Of a DNA stretch of 64,000 nt, positions 24,270 through 33,111 are shown piece by piece; positions within the stretch are counted from its first letter, which is position 1, and each line of letters begins with the position of its first letter. The position numbers and the translations under genes are program-made. The notes under the pieces were generated by a model. The model saw only the letters and a program-made list of their open reading frames with translations, was not told where the DNA came from and did not search any database. Source of the DNA: Bacillota bacterium (GTDB taxonomy: Bacteria; Bacillota; Clostridia; Oscillospirales; Oscillospiraceae). The stretch covers positions 124,001 through 188,000 of the forward strand of contig JAEXCS010000040.1 of the NCBI GenBank assembly GCA_023402075.1, read 5' to 3'.

Positions 24270-24600
24270 CAGAGGGACGTGTCCGCTCCACCTTTCCACA
24301 GCATCCCTTCCAGTGCAGCGCAGCCCTTGGAGAGGGACCTTATAGGTTGCCGCTCTACAATATAAGGGATATGATTGCAGGATTTTTATAAATCCTGCAA
24401 TTCTTATGTTTGCTGCCACATTGCAAATCCGTTGCAATCTCAGGGGAATTTCAGAAAACAACTGCATTTTCAAGGCCGCTGTATCAAAATAACAAAGGTT
24501 TTTATTGAAAAAATGCAGGAATTATGATAAGCTATTCATCACACTTGGTCAGCGCTCAATGCGCTGACCCGGAAGAAGAGATACGGCGGAGGGGAAAATT
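24270..24600 (+). other. 331-bp intergenic region before the RpiR gene
   Basis: No gene is seen. It holds a 12-bp perfect hairpin (ATTGCAGGATTT, 24374-24385, with 24390-24401) that looks like a terminator for rluB though its T run is poor. Next come an AT-rich stretch with a tentative promoter (TTGAAA 24505-24510, TAAGCT 24528-24533, 17-bp spacing) and an inverted repeat at 24547-24569, listed separately. Confidence 0.6.
24547..24569 (+). promoter_or_regulatory. Perfect 9-bp inverted repeat upstream of the RpiR gene
   Basis: GGTCAGCGC and GCGCTGACC surround TCAAT, 32 bases before the regulator's GTG and just after a tentative promoter. It may be an operator for autoregulation by the SIS-domain regulator, or an RNA hairpin. 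Confidence 0.5.
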
Positions 24601-25467
24601 GTGGCGAAAGGCATTTTATATACGCTGGAAAGCGGCATGAGCGGCTTTTCAAAGGGACAAAAGCGCATCGCTTCCTACATTATGGACAACTATGATAAGG
24701 CCGCGTTTATGACCGCCAGCAAGCTGGGCCAGCTTTCGGGCGTCAGTGAATCCACGGTGGTTCGCTTTGCCTACGAGCTGGGCTATGCGGGATATCCCGC
24801 CTTGCAGCGGACGCTGCAGGAAATGATACGCAGCCGCCTGACTTCTACCCAGCGCATTCAGGTGGCGGACAGCATGATGAGCGGACATGACGTGCTGTCT
24901 TCCGTGATGCGCTCTGACTTTGATCGGCTGCGGATGGTGGCGGACAAGGCGGACCGCAGGGAGTTTGACCTTGTGGTGGATGAGCTGGTGCGGGCGCGGC
25001 ACATCTATATTCTGGGCGTGCGGTCGTCCTCCTTTGTGGCGGGATATTTGAACTTTTACATGCATCTGCTGCTGGACAACGTCACGCTGGTGCAGTCCAA
25101 CGAGGCGGGAGCGATTTTTGAACAGCTGTTCCGCATCGGCCCCGGTGACGTGATGCTGGCCATCAGCTTTCCACGGTACTCCAAGGCCACCATCAACACC
25201 GCGAAATTTGCCAAGGACCGGGGTGCGACAATTTTGGGCATAACGGACAACGAGCTGTCCCCGCTGGGGCAGATGTCCAGTGCGTCAGTGCTGGCTCCCA
25301 GCGAGATGATTTCTTTTGTGGACTCCATGGTGGCCCCCATGTCCATGGTAAACGCCCTGCTGGTGGCTCTGGGCTTCCGGCTGGGAAAAGACGTGTCCAC
25401 CATCTTCTCCGAGCTGGAGGATATCTGGGAAACCTACGGCGTATTTGGAAAGGCAGACGATGAATAA
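24601..25467 (+). CDS. MurR/RpiR family transcriptional regulator
   Basis: The 288-residue protein has an N-terminal RpiR helix-turn-helix (about residues 1-77, with MTASKLGQLSGVSESTVVRF) and a C-terminal SIS sugar-phosphate-binding domain (about 120-260). The GTG start has GGCGGAGGGG upstream. No sugar gene is adjacent, so the effector and target are unknown. It overlaps the start of the next gene by 8 bases. Confidence 0.92.
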   Translation: MAKGILYTLESGMSGFSKGQKRIASYIMDNYDKAAFMTASKLGQLSGVSESTVVRFAYELGYAGYPALQRTLQEMIRSRLTSTQRIQVADSMMSGHDVLSSVMRSDFDRLRMVADKADRREFDLVVDELVRARHIYILGVRSSSFVAGYLNFYMHLLLDNVTLVQSNEAGAIFEQLFRIGPGDVMLAISFPRYSKATINTAKFAKDRGATILGITDNELSPLGQMSSASVLAPSEMISFVDSMVAPMSMVNALLVALGFRLGKDVSTIFSELEDIWETYGVFGKADDE

Positions 25468-26695
25468 AAAAATCTTGGTGGTCGGCGGCGGGGCCGCCGG
25501 CATGATGTCCGCAATTTCGGCAGCGGAGCGGGGCGCGTCCGTGACGCTGCTGGAGCCGGGCGACCGCCTTGGAAAAAAACTGAATATCACCGGCAAGGGC
25601 CGGTGCAACGTCACCAACGATTCCGGGTGCGAGGAACTGCTGGCCAACGTTCCCCGCAACGGAAAGTTTTTATACAGTGCCTTTTCCCGGTTTGACGGGC
25701 GGGACGCCATGGCATTTTTTCAGGAGCTGGGCGTTCCACTGAAGGTGGAGCGGGGGCGGCGGGTATTTCCCGTTTCCGACCGCTCTTTTGATGTTAGCGG
25801 CGCATTGGAACGGCGGCTGAAAAAGCTGAATGTCTCCATTTCGCGGCGGCGGGCGGAAAGCCTGCTTCTTGAAGACGGAGCCGTCCGAGGGGTGGAAACG
25901 GAGCGGGGGGCGCTGAGCGCCGACGCAGTCATTCTGGCCACCGGCGGGATTTCCTACCCCGCCACCGGCTCCACAGGAGACGGACACCGGTTCGCAGAGC
26001 AGGCGGGGCACGCGGTCACGCCTTTGCGAGGTTCGCTGGTGCCCCTGCGGGAAGTCGGAAACCTCTGCGCGGATTTGCAGGGCCTTTCCCTGAGAAACGT
26101 GGAACTGTCGGTTTTTGAAAACAACAAGAAGATTCATACGGACTTTGGCGAGCTGCTATTTACCCATTTTGGGGTCAGCGGCCCGCTGGTGCTGTCCGCC
26201 TCTGCCCATATGCGGCATTTCGGTGACAAGGCGTATCGACTGGAAATTGATTTGAAGCCCGCGCTGGACGAGGGGCAGTTGGATAAGCGGCTGCTGTCGG
26301 ACTTTGAAAAATATGCGAACAGCGATTTTTGCAATGCTCTGAGCGATCTGCTGCCCCAAAAGCTGATTCCGGTCATGGTGGAGTGCTGCGGGATTTCCCC
26401 GCATCGAAAGGTGCACGATGTCACGCGGGAGGAACGGCAGGGCCTGCTGAGGCTTTTAAAGCATTTTCCCATCGCCATCGAAGAGCCCCGTCCGGTAGAG
26501 GAAGCCATTGTCACAGCCGGTGGCGTAAAGGTGCGTGAGATTGACCCACACACCATGGAATCAAAGCTTGTAAAGGGATTGTACTTTGCGGGAGAATTGA
26601 TTGATGTAGACGCTTATACCGGCGGTTTTAACCTGCAAATTGCCTGGGCCACCGGGCGCGCCGCAGGCTTTGCAGCGGCGGATACCAAGGAGTAA
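25460..26695 (+). CDS. HI0933/YhiN-family FAD-dependent oxidoreductase
   Basis: The 411-residue flavoprotein has the dinucleotide motif GGGAAGMM near the N-terminus, then KLNITGKGRCNVTN, LATGGISYPATGSTGDG and the C-terminal GLYFAGELIDVDAYTGGFNLQIAW. Those are the hallmarks of the HI0933 family, whose reaction is not established. The ATG at 25460 lies inside the end of the regulator gene. It is followed closely by cmk. Confidence 0.9.
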   Translation: MNKKILVVGGGAAGMMSAISAAERGASVTLLEPGDRLGKKLNITGKGRCNVTNDSGCEELLANVPRNGKFLYSAFSRFDGRDAMAFFQELGVPLKVERGRRVFPVSDRSFDVSGALERRLKKLNVSISRRRAESLLLEDGAVRGVETERGALSADAVILATGGISYPATGSTGDGHRFAEQAGHAVTPLRGSLVPLREVGNLCADLQGLSLRNVELSVFENNKKIHTDFGELLFTHFGVSGPLVLSASAHMRHFGDKAYRLEIDLKPALDEGQLDKRLLSDFEKYANSDFCNALSDLLPQKLIPVMVECCGISPHRKVHDVTREERQGLLRLLKHFPIAIEEPRPVEEAIVTAGGVKVREIDPHTMESKLVKGLYFAGELIDVDAYTGGFNLQIAWATGRAAGFAAADTKE

Positions 26696-26706
26696 GGAGC
26701 ATTCCC

Positions 26707-27381
26707 ATGAAGAACGTGAGCATTGCCATCGATGGGCCCTCCGGTGCAGGAAAAAGCACCTTGGCACGGGCGCTGGCAGAGGAAAAAGGATATTTGTACG
26801 TAGATACCGGCGCCATTTATCGGACCATAGGCTGCTATGTCCTGCGCTGTGGGGTGAACCCGTCCGACGAGGCCGAAGTGCTTCGTCTGCTTCCGCAGGC
26901 AAAGGTGGAACTGCGCAGGGGAGAAGATGAAACGCAGCGCATGATTTTGAATGGGGAGGACGTGTCGGAAGAGATTCGCTTTCCAGAGGTTTCCAAATAT
27001 GCCTCCATCGTCTCCGCTTATCCGGGAGTTCGGTCGTACCTTCTGGAGATGCAAAGGGAGCTTGCACGGAACCACAGCGTGGTGATGGACGGACGGGACA
27101 TCGGCACGGTGGTTTTGCCCGACGCGGATGTGAAAATTTTTCTCACCGCCTCGGTGGAGATCCGGGCAAAACGGCGGTATCTGGAGCTTTCGGAGCGGAG
27201 AACACCCGAAACGTTGGAGCAGGTGCGCAGCGAAATTGTCCAGCGGGACTGGGACGACTCCCACCGCGCGGCCTCGCCGCTGCGTCAGGCCGAGGATGCC
27301 GTTGCGGTGGATACTACGGAGATGAATTTTCAGGAGAGTTTGGCCGCGCTTTCGAAAGTGGTTGAGGAGGCGTTGAAATGA
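26707..27381 (+). CDS. cmk: Cytidylate kinase
   Basis: Cmk phosphorylates CMP and dCMP. The 224-residue product has the P-loop GPSGAGKST (residues 10-18), DTGAIYR, and the VVMDGRDIGTVVLPDADVK segment. It overlaps plsC by four bases; cmk-plsC-ispH-rpsA is a common clostridial order. Confidence 0.97.
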   Translation: MKNVSIAIDGPSGAGKSTLARALAEEKGYLYVDTGAIYRTIGCYVLRCGVNPSDEAEVLRLLPQAKVELRRGEDETQRMILNGEDVSEEIRFPEVSKYASIVSAYPGVRSYLLEMQRELARNHSVVMDGRDIGTVVLPDADVKIFLTASVEIRAKRRYLELSERRTPETLEQVRSEIVQRDWDDSHRAASPLRQAEDAVAVDTTEMNFQESLAALSKVVEEALK

Positions 27382-28019
27382 AGCCGTTTAACCGCTTTTT
27401 CGTATTTATTTACTATGTGGTGGGCTTTATCACTCACCTTCTCCATCCTGCCGACGTGGAGGGCATGGACCGCCTGCCCAGAGGAGGGGCACTGCTGTGC
27501 CCCAACCACGCCAGCGACTGGGATCCGATCATGGTGGCGCTTGTGCTGCCGGTGAATTACCGGCTGCACATCATGGCAAAAGAGGAACTGTTCCGCAATC
27601 CCGTTTTGGGCTGGATTCTGCGTCGTGTGGGGGCCTTTCCCGTCAGCCGGGGCGGAAGCGATATTCAGTCGGTCAAAACCGCTATGCAGGCCATCAAATC
27701 AGGAGATAATCTGCTGATGTTTCCGGAGGGAACCACTGTCCGGAACGGAATCGGCCATGTGGACGGTCTTCCTGCCCATGCCCACGGCGGTGTGGCCATG
27801 ATCGGTGTCCGAACGGGTGCGAAGCTGGTGCCGGTGTTTGTGGATGGGGAGAAGAAGCCCTTCCGCCGTACCCGCATTATTTTTGGCGAGCCCTATGAGC
27901 CGAGGATTACAGGGAAGCACGGCACGGCGGAGGAAATTCAGACGGTGGCGGACGAGGTTCTGGCGGCGGCTTATGCCCTGGGGGGGCAGTCCGTGGGAGG
28001 GAAGTCGCTGTGCGAGTAA
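27378..28019 (+). CDS. plsC: 1-acyl-sn-glycerol-3-phosphate acyltransferase
   Basis: The 213-residue PlsC acylates lysophosphatidic acid in phospholipid synthesis. The catalytic HX4D is H44 to D49 in NHASDWDP, the second motif is GAFPVSRGG, and the substrate motif is FPEGTT near residue 115. An N-terminal hydrophobic segment (about 7-22) anchors it. It overlaps both neighbours. Confidence 0.94.
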   Translation: MKPFNRFFVFIYYVVGFITHLLHPADVEGMDRLPRGGALLCPNHASDWDPIMVALVLPVNYRLHIMAKEELFRNPVLGWILRRVGAFPVSRGGSDIQSVKTAMQAIKSGDNLLMFPEGTTVRNGIGHVDGLPAHAHGGVAMIGVRTGAKLVPVFVDGEKKPFRRTRIIFGEPYEPRITGKHGTAEEIQTVADEVLAAAYALGGQSVGGKSLCE

Positions 28020-29965
28020 TCTTGGCGCAGAGCGCCGGCTTTTGCTATGGCGTGGAGCGGGCGGTGGACCTTACAGAGAAGACCGCCGCTGAGAGCGGCT
28101 GCTGCGTCATGCTGGGGGATCTGATCCACAACGCCCATGTGGTGGCGGAGCTGGAGAATATGGGCGTGCGGAAAATTGCCGGGCCGGAGGACGCGCCGGA
28201 GGGCGCGACCGTGGTGCTCCGTTCCCACGGAGAGCGGCGGGAACTGGTGGAGGAATTGACGGCGAGGGGACTTCGCTGTGTCAGCGCAGCCTGCCCCAAT
28301 GTGCTGCGGATTCAGGCCCTTGTTGGGCAGGCGGAGGAGGATGGCCGGCAGGTCATCATTATCGGAGAGCGGAATCATCCCGAAATTCAGGGAATTGCCA
28401 GCTATTGCAGGCATCCGCTGATTTTCGGCGGGCCGGATGAGCTTGCGCTTTGGCTTGAAGAGGACTCCGCACGGCGGGACCTTCCCATCACCGTAGCCGC
28501 ACAGACCACCTGTATTCGTGAACTTTTTGAGACTTCCGTAAAAATCTTAAAAAAAGAGTGTACAAACGCCAAAATATTTGATACAATATGCAATGCTACG
28601 CGTAAGCGTCAATCCGAGGCGGCAGAGATTGCCGGGCGGGTGGACGCAATGGTGGTGGTTGGAGACCCCAGAAGTGCAAACACCAAACATTTGACGGAAA
28701 TTTGTATTGAGAGATGCCCGCGCGTTCTCCAGATTGAGGGGGCGGACGAGCTCTCGCCGGATTTTTTCAATGGTTGCTCTGTTGCAGGTCTGACGGCCGG
28801 TGCCTCCACGCCTGCGGGCATCATTAAGGAGGTATATGCAACGATGAGTGAAGAAATCATGAGCGTCGAAAACGGCGAGGAATCCTTTGAGGAACTGCTG
28901 AATCAATCTTTTAAGACTTTAAATACAGGGGAAAAGGTAACCGGCATTGTCACAGCCGTGGGCCCCACGGAGGTGCAGGTGGACGTGGGCGCCAAGCAGG
29001 CCGCGTACATCAAGGCCAGCGAACTGAGCGATGATCCCAACGCCAAGCCCGAGGATCTTTTGAAGGTGGGCGACGAGATCGAGGCATATATCGTCCGCGT
29101 CAACGACATCGAAGGCTTTGCCGAGCTGTCCAAGAAGCGTCTTGACACTGTGAAGGTCTGGGAGAACATCGAACAGGCTGTGGAGGACAAGACCGTGATG
29201 GACGGCGTTGTCACCGAGGTTAACAAGGGCGGCGTGGTCGTTTCCGTCAAGGGTGTGCGCGTGTTCGTGCCCGCCTCTCAGAGCGGAATGCCCCGCGGCG
29301 CAGACCTTGAAACCATGGTTAAGTCCAAGGTGCAGCTCCGCATTACCGAGGTCAATCGTGCCCGCCGCCGTGTGGTGGGTTCCATCCGCTCCGTGGCGGA
29401 CGAGGCCCGCAGAGCCGCACAGGACGAGGTATGGAACAGCATTGAGGTTGGTAAGCGCTATACCGGCACAGTCAAATCCATGACCGCTTACGGCGTGTTT
29501 GTGGATATCGGCGGCGTGGACGGCATGGTGCATATCTCTGAGCTGAGCTGGAGCCGCATCAAGACCCCCTCCGAGGTCTGCAAAGTGGGCGATTCCATGG
29601 AGGTATACGTTATTTCCTTTGATGCCGAGAAGCGCAAGATTTCTCTGGGTGTGAAGGATCGCGGCGTGAATCCCTGGGAGGACTTCATGAGCAAGTTCCG
29701 CGTGGGCGATGTGGCTACGGTTCGCATTGTCAAGCTGATGACCTTCGGCGCGTTTGCCGAGGTTGTTCCCGGTGTGGACGGCCTGATCCACATTTCCCAG
29801 ATTGCTGACCGGCGGATTGAAAAGCCCGGCGATGTGCTGAGCGAAGGTCAGGAAGTAGACGCCGAGATCATCGCAGTGGACGAGGAAAAGAAGAAAATTT
29901 CTCTGTCTATCCGCGCTCTGCTGGCTCCTGCGGCGCAGGACGAATCCGAGGTTGAGGGCGAGTAA
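28010..29965 (+). CDS. ispH-rpsA: Bifunctional IspH / S1 RNA-binding protein fusion
   Basis: The 651-residue fusion joins 4-hydroxy-3-methylbut-2-enyl diphosphate reductase (about 1-280) to a ribosomal protein S1-like part (about 300-645). The reductase has iron-sulfur cysteines at 12 (AGFCYG), 95 (AACPNV) and about 194 (TICNATRKRQ). The second part has four S1 domains, starting near KVTGIVTAVG, VMDGVVTEVN, YTGTVKSMTAYG and ATVRIVKLMTFG. There is no stop or frameshift between the parts. This fusion is known in Clostridia. Start is GTG at 28010, overlapping plsC. Confidence 0.95.
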   Translation: MRVILAQSAGFCYGVERAVDLTEKTAAESGCCVMLGDLIHNAHVVAELENMGVRKIAGPEDAPEGATVVLRSHGERRELVEELTARGLRCVSAACPNVLRIQALVGQAEEDGRQVIIIGERNHPEIQGIASYCRHPLIFGGPDELALWLEEDSARRDLPITVAAQTTCIRELFETSVKILKKECTNAKIFDTICNATRKRQSEAAEIAGRVDAMVVVGDPRSANTKHLTEICIERCPRVLQIEGADELSPDFFNGCSVAGLTAGASTPAGIIKEVYATMSEEIMSVENGEESFEELLNQSFKTLNTGEKVTGIVTAVGPTEVQVDVGAKQAAYIKASELSDDPNAKPEDLLKVGDEIEAYIVRVNDIEGFAELSKKRLDTVKVWENIEQAVEDKTVMDGVVTEVNKGGVVVSVKGVRVFVPASQSGMPRGADLETMVKSKVQLRITEVNRARRRVVGSIRSVADEARRAAQDEVWNSIEVGKRYTGTVKSMTAYGVFVDIGGVDGMVHISELSWSRIKTPSEVCKVGDSMEVYVISFDAEKRKISLGVKDRGVNPWEDFMSKFRVGDVATVRIVKLMTFGAFAEVVPGVDGLIHISQIADRRIEKPGDVLSEGQEVDAEIIAVDEEKKKISLSIRALLAPAAQDESEVEGE

Positions 29966-29994
29966 GCCACCATCTTCCGATTGATACGCAATTC

Positions 29995-30031
29995 AGCCCC
30001 GGAAATGCTTTGCATTTCCGGGGCTTTCTTT
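29995..30031 (+). terminator. Terminator after ispH-rpsA
   Basis: A 14-bp perfect stem (AGCCCCGGAAATGC) with a 3-base loop is followed by TTTCTTT. Confidence 0.92.
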
Positions 30032-30245
30032 ACATTTTTGTTCTTGACAGGGTGTGCTCCATTTGATGAACACAAGCTAGTAATTTTCCGAACATTAGGG
30101 GAGAGTCTCTTCAAAAAGCGCCTGCTTTTTATACACTCTGTTCTTCCTGAAAATCAGGCATGGAGTCGGTTGGTTTGCCTCCCAGAGAAAAACTTTGCGA
30201 ATAATGCGGTCCGGTGAATTCCACCCGCAAATTTCACAGATTTGA
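30032..30245 (+). other. Intergenic stretch without a recognisable gene
   Basis: AT-richer sequence between the terminator and the promoter of the CoA-transferase. An open frame crosses it but lacks a ribosome site and overlaps the terminator. A TTGACA lies at about 30046 with no convincing -10 partner. Confidence 0.5.
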
Positions 30246-30274
30246 TTGCATTCTAAAAACCATTATGTTACAAT
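30246..30274 (+). promoter_or_regulatory. SigA promoter of the CoA-transferase gene
   Basis: TTGCAT (30246-30251) and TACAAT (30269-30274) have 17-bp spacing, with TG at 30266-30267 (extended -10). The leader is about 50 bases long. Confidence 0.65.
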
Positions 30275-30329
30275 ATTGACAATCTTTGAAACTGCATGGT
30301 TTTATTGAAAAAACAGGGAGGAATTTTTC

Positions 30330-31676
30330 ATGAGCTATCAGGAGACGTACAAGCAGAAATTGAAGACTGTGGACGAGGCTGTCAAGGTCGTCAAATCCGG
30401 AGACTGGGTTGATTTCGGGTGGTGCGTAGGCACGGTCGACGCGCTGGATAAGGCTTTGGCAAAGCGTGCCGACGAGCTGACCGACGTAAATATCCGCGGC
30501 GGCGTTCTCACGCACCGTCCTGCCGTGATGAACGTTCCGGATGCAGCGCGGCACTTTGCATGGAACTCCACGCATATGGGCGGTCTGGAGCGGAAGATGA
30601 CCAAGGAAGGTCTGGCGTTTTACGTGCCCATCCGGTACTCCGAGCTTCCCCGGTACTACCGCGAAAATATGGCGCCCATCGATGTCATGATGATACAGGT
30701 TTGCCCCATGGATTCCCATGGCTGGTTTAACTTCGGCCCTAACTGTTCCCATCTGAAGGCTGCCTGTGAGCGCAGCAAATGCATTATTGTGGAGGTAAAC
30801 ACCTCCATGCCCTATTGCCACGGCGGCTTTGAAAACTGCATTCATATCGACGATGTGGATATGATTGTCGAAGGAGATAACAGCCTTCCGGATGAACTGG
30901 GCGGCGCGGCCCAGCCCAGCGAGACAGATCTTGCCATTGCCCGCCTTGTCATGGAGGAGATTCCCAACGGCGCCTGCCTTCAGCTTGGCATCGGCGCTAT
31001 GCCCGGCACCGTGGGTAAGATGATTGCCGAATCCGACCTGAAGGATTTGGGTGTACATACAGAGATGTACGTGGACGCGTTTGTGGATATGTCCAAGGCA
31101 GGGAAAATCACCGGTAAGTACAAGCCCTTTGACAAGGGCCGCCAGGTCTTTACCTTTGCCGCAGGCACCCGGAAGCTGTATGAATTTCTGGACAATAATC
31201 CCCAGTGCATGGCAGCTCCTGTGGACTATACCAACGATGTTGCCCGTGTATCTCAGATTCCTAACTTTGTTTCCATCAACGGTGCGGTGGACATCGATCT
31301 TTACGGGCAGGTATCTTCCGAGTCCTCAGGCACCACCCATATCTCCGGCGCAGGTGGCCAGATGGACTTCGTTCTGGGCGCGTATCTGTCCAAGGGCGGA
31401 AAGAGCTTCATCTGCTGCTCCTCCTCTGTAAAGGACAAGAAAACCGGAGAGCTGTCCTCCCGTATCCGTCCCACTCTGCTGAACGGTTCCGTCGTCACGG
31501 CCACCCGTTCCAACCTGCACTATCTGGTGACAGAGTATGGTAAGGTCAACGTGAAGGGTATGTCCACTTGGCAGCGGTCTGAGGCTATCATCGGCATTGC
31601 GCATCCTCAGTTCCGAGAGGAGCTGATCGCTGAGGCAGAAAAAATGCACATCTGGCGTCAGTCCAATAAGAAATAA
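30330..31676 (+). CDS. but: Butyryl-CoA:acetate CoA-transferase
   Basis: The 448-residue class I CoA-transferase matches, as I recall them, the Roseburia and Faecalibacterium butyryl-CoA:acetate CoA-transferases. Shared features are GDWVDFGWCVGTVDALD, RYSELPRYYRE, IPNGACLQLGIGAMP, DLGVHTEMYVDAFVD (with E245 the likely catalytic glutamate) and ISGAGGQMDFVLGAYLSKGGKSFI. It would move CoA from butyryl-CoA to acetate in the last step of butyrate formation. A 4-hydroxybutyrate CoA-transferase is the close alternative. It is a single-gene unit. Confidence 0.88.
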   Translation: MSYQETYKQKLKTVDEAVKVVKSGDWVDFGWCVGTVDALDKALAKRADELTDVNIRGGVLTHRPAVMNVPDAARHFAWNSTHMGGLERKMTKEGLAFYVPIRYSELPRYYRENMAPIDVMMIQVCPMDSHGWFNFGPNCSHLKAACERSKCIIVEVNTSMPYCHGGFENCIHIDDVDMIVEGDNSLPDELGGAAQPSETDLAIARLVMEEIPNGACLQLGIGAMPGTVGKMIAESDLKDLGVHTEMYVDAFVDMSKAGKITGKYKPFDKGRQVFTFAAGTRKLYEFLDNNPQCMAAPVDYTNDVARVSQIPNFVSINGAVDIDLYGQVSSESSGTTHISGAGGQMDFVLGAYLSKGGKSFICCSSSVKDKKTGELSSRIRPTLLNGSVVTATRSNLHYLVTEYGKVNVKGMSTWQRSEAIIGIAHPQFREELIAEAEKMHIWRQSNKK

Positions 31677-31694
31677 AGTTCCATTTTTGATGAA

Positions 31695-31730
31695 AACCGC
31701 CCCTCACAATCCTGTGAAGGGCGGTTTTTT
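31695..31730 (+). terminator. Terminator after the CoA-transferase gene
   Basis: The stem AACCGCCC-CTCACA / TGTGA-AGGGCGGTT with a short loop is followed by six T. Confidence 0.9.
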
Positions 31731-31760
31731 GCGGTTTACGCAACATTTTTTAGGATATAC

Positions 31761-31789
31761 TTGTAAGATTACATGAAATGTGATATCAT
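31761..31789 (+). promoter_or_regulatory. SigA promoter of the CarD-ispD-ispF operon
   Basis: TTGTAA (31761-31766) and TATCAT (31784-31789) have 17-bp spacing, with TG at 31781-31782 (extended -10). The flanks are AT-rich. Confidence 0.6.
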
Positions 31790-31859
31790 CTAATTAATTA
31801 ACAATATTGAAATTTTTATAGCTGCGATACGCGCATCCGGGACGAGAAAGGAGTCTGAA

Positions 31860-32339
31860 ATGTTCAGTGTCGGAGATATGGTGGTTCATCCCATGCACGG
31901 TGCCGGCGTAATCGACGGGATTGTGTGTGAGAAGCTAGGCGGCGCTGCGCAGGATTACTATGTCTTCAAGATGCTGGTGGGAGGACTTCTCTTAAAGATT
32001 CCAACAGCCAACAGCGACGCTATTGGACTGCGCCCTGTGGCGCAGCCTGCGGAGGTGGAGGCGCTGTTCAGTGCGCTTCCCTCCATGAATATTGACGAGA
32101 GTACCAACTGGAATAAGCGTTATCGTGAAAATTTGCAGCGCCTGAAAAGCGGGGACCTCTATGAGCTGGCCCGTGTGATTAAGAGTCTGACTATGCGGGA
32201 CAGGGAGCGAAGTCTGTCCACCGGAGAGCGGAAAATGCTTCATAACGCCAAGCAGATTTTAATTTCGGAAATCGTGCTTACCGGCGCGGGCAGCTATGAG
32301 CAGGTGGAACAGCGGCTGGACGGGTCCATGGATGCATAA
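31860..32339 (+). CDS. CarD family transcriptional regulator
   Basis: The 159-residue CarD/CdnL-type protein has the RNA-polymerase-interacting N-terminus (FSVGDMVVHPMHGAGVIDGI and DYYVFKML) and a helical C-terminal part (SLTMRDRERSLSTGERKMLHNAKQILISE). Members bind the RNAP beta subunit and stabilise open complexes. Location directly before ispD is conserved in Firmicutes. The ATG follows AAAGGAG. Confidence 0.93.
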   Translation: MFSVGDMVVHPMHGAGVIDGIVCEKLGGAAQDYYVFKMLVGGLLLKIPTANSDAIGLRPVAQPAEVEALFSALPSMNIDESTNWNKRYRENLQRLKSGDLYELARVIKSLTMRDRERSLSTGERKMLHNAKQILISEIVLTGAGSYEQVEQRLDGSMDA

Positions 32340-32379
32340 ATGCGGACCGGAGAAATCTGGCCGGGGAAGAGGAGATTGA

Positions 32380-33111
32380 ATGTTCCGTTTCTTTCACCGT
32401 TTCAGGGATGCACAGCGTCCCTTCTGCACGGCGCTGGTGGCTGCTGCCGGCGGCTCCTCCCGGATGGGAGAGGGGATCAATAAACTGCTGGAGCCGCTGG
32501 ACGGTATCCCTGTTCTGGCCCGGACATTGCTGGCGCTTCAACGTGCCCAGCGGGTGGACGCTATCATCGTGGCAGCCCGGGAGGAGGATATCCTGCCTTT
32601 TTCCGATCTGTGCCGTACATATGAAATTTCAAAATGCGTCAAGGTGATTCGGGGCGGAGAGTCCCGGACGCACTCGGTGCTGCTGGCGGCGCTGGAAGCC
32701 GATGAGAAAACGGAGCTTCTGGCAGTGCAGGACGGTGCGCGCCCTTTGACCCCGCCGGAACTGATTGACAGCGTGATTGAAAAGGCAGCACGGTGCAACG
32801 CCGCGGCCCCTGCGGTTCCCGTGAAGGACACGGTGAAAACCGTGCGGGACGGACAGGTGGAAGAGACGCTGGACCGTTCCGTTCTGGCCGCGGTGCAGAC
32901 GCCGCAGGTGTTTGAGGCCAGCCTTTTGAAGGCGGCGCTTCAGTCTGCCATGGAAGCCGGGGCAGAAACGACGGACGACTGCTCCGCTGTGGAGCTGCTG
33001 GGAAAAACTGTGTATCTGGTGGACGGGGACGAGGAGAATTTAAAAATCACCACGCCATTGGATTTGATTCTGGCGCAGGCGATTCTGGACGCCAGGGAGG
33101 GACGGCTATGA
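32380..33111 (+). CDS. ispD: 2-C-methyl-D-erythritol 4-phosphate cytidylyltransferase
   Basis: IspD makes CDP-methylerythritol in the MEP pathway. The 243-residue protein has the nucleotide-binding start LVAAAGGSSRMGEGINKLL, QDGARPLTPPELID, AVPVKDTVKTV and QTPQVFEASLL, all family signatures. About 16 residues precede the usual N-terminus. Its end overlaps ispF (ATGA). Confidence 0.96.
   Translation: MFRFFHRFRDAQRPFCTALVAAAGGSSRMGEGINKLLEPLDGIPVLARTLLALQRAQRVDAIIVAAREEDILPFSDLCRTYEISKCVKVIRGGESRTHSVLLAALEADEKTELLAVQDGARPLTPPELIDSVIEKAARCNAAAPAVPVKDTVKTVRDGQVEETLDRSVLAAVQTPQVFEASLLKAALQSAMEAGAETTDDCSAVELLGKTVYLVDGDEENLKITTPLDLILAQAILDAREGRL

Noticed and set aside
24374..24401. Riboswitch upstream of the RpiR gene
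   Set aside because: Only a single perfect hairpin is present, without a larger conserved aptamer fold; a terminator for rluB is simpler.
28919..29791. 290-aa minus-strand frame opposite the S1 domains
   Set aside because: His/Leu-rich shadow of a well-supported gene.
29981..30217. 78-aa frame after ispH-rpsA
   Set aside because: It starts inside the terminator, has no ribosome site and no recognisable features.
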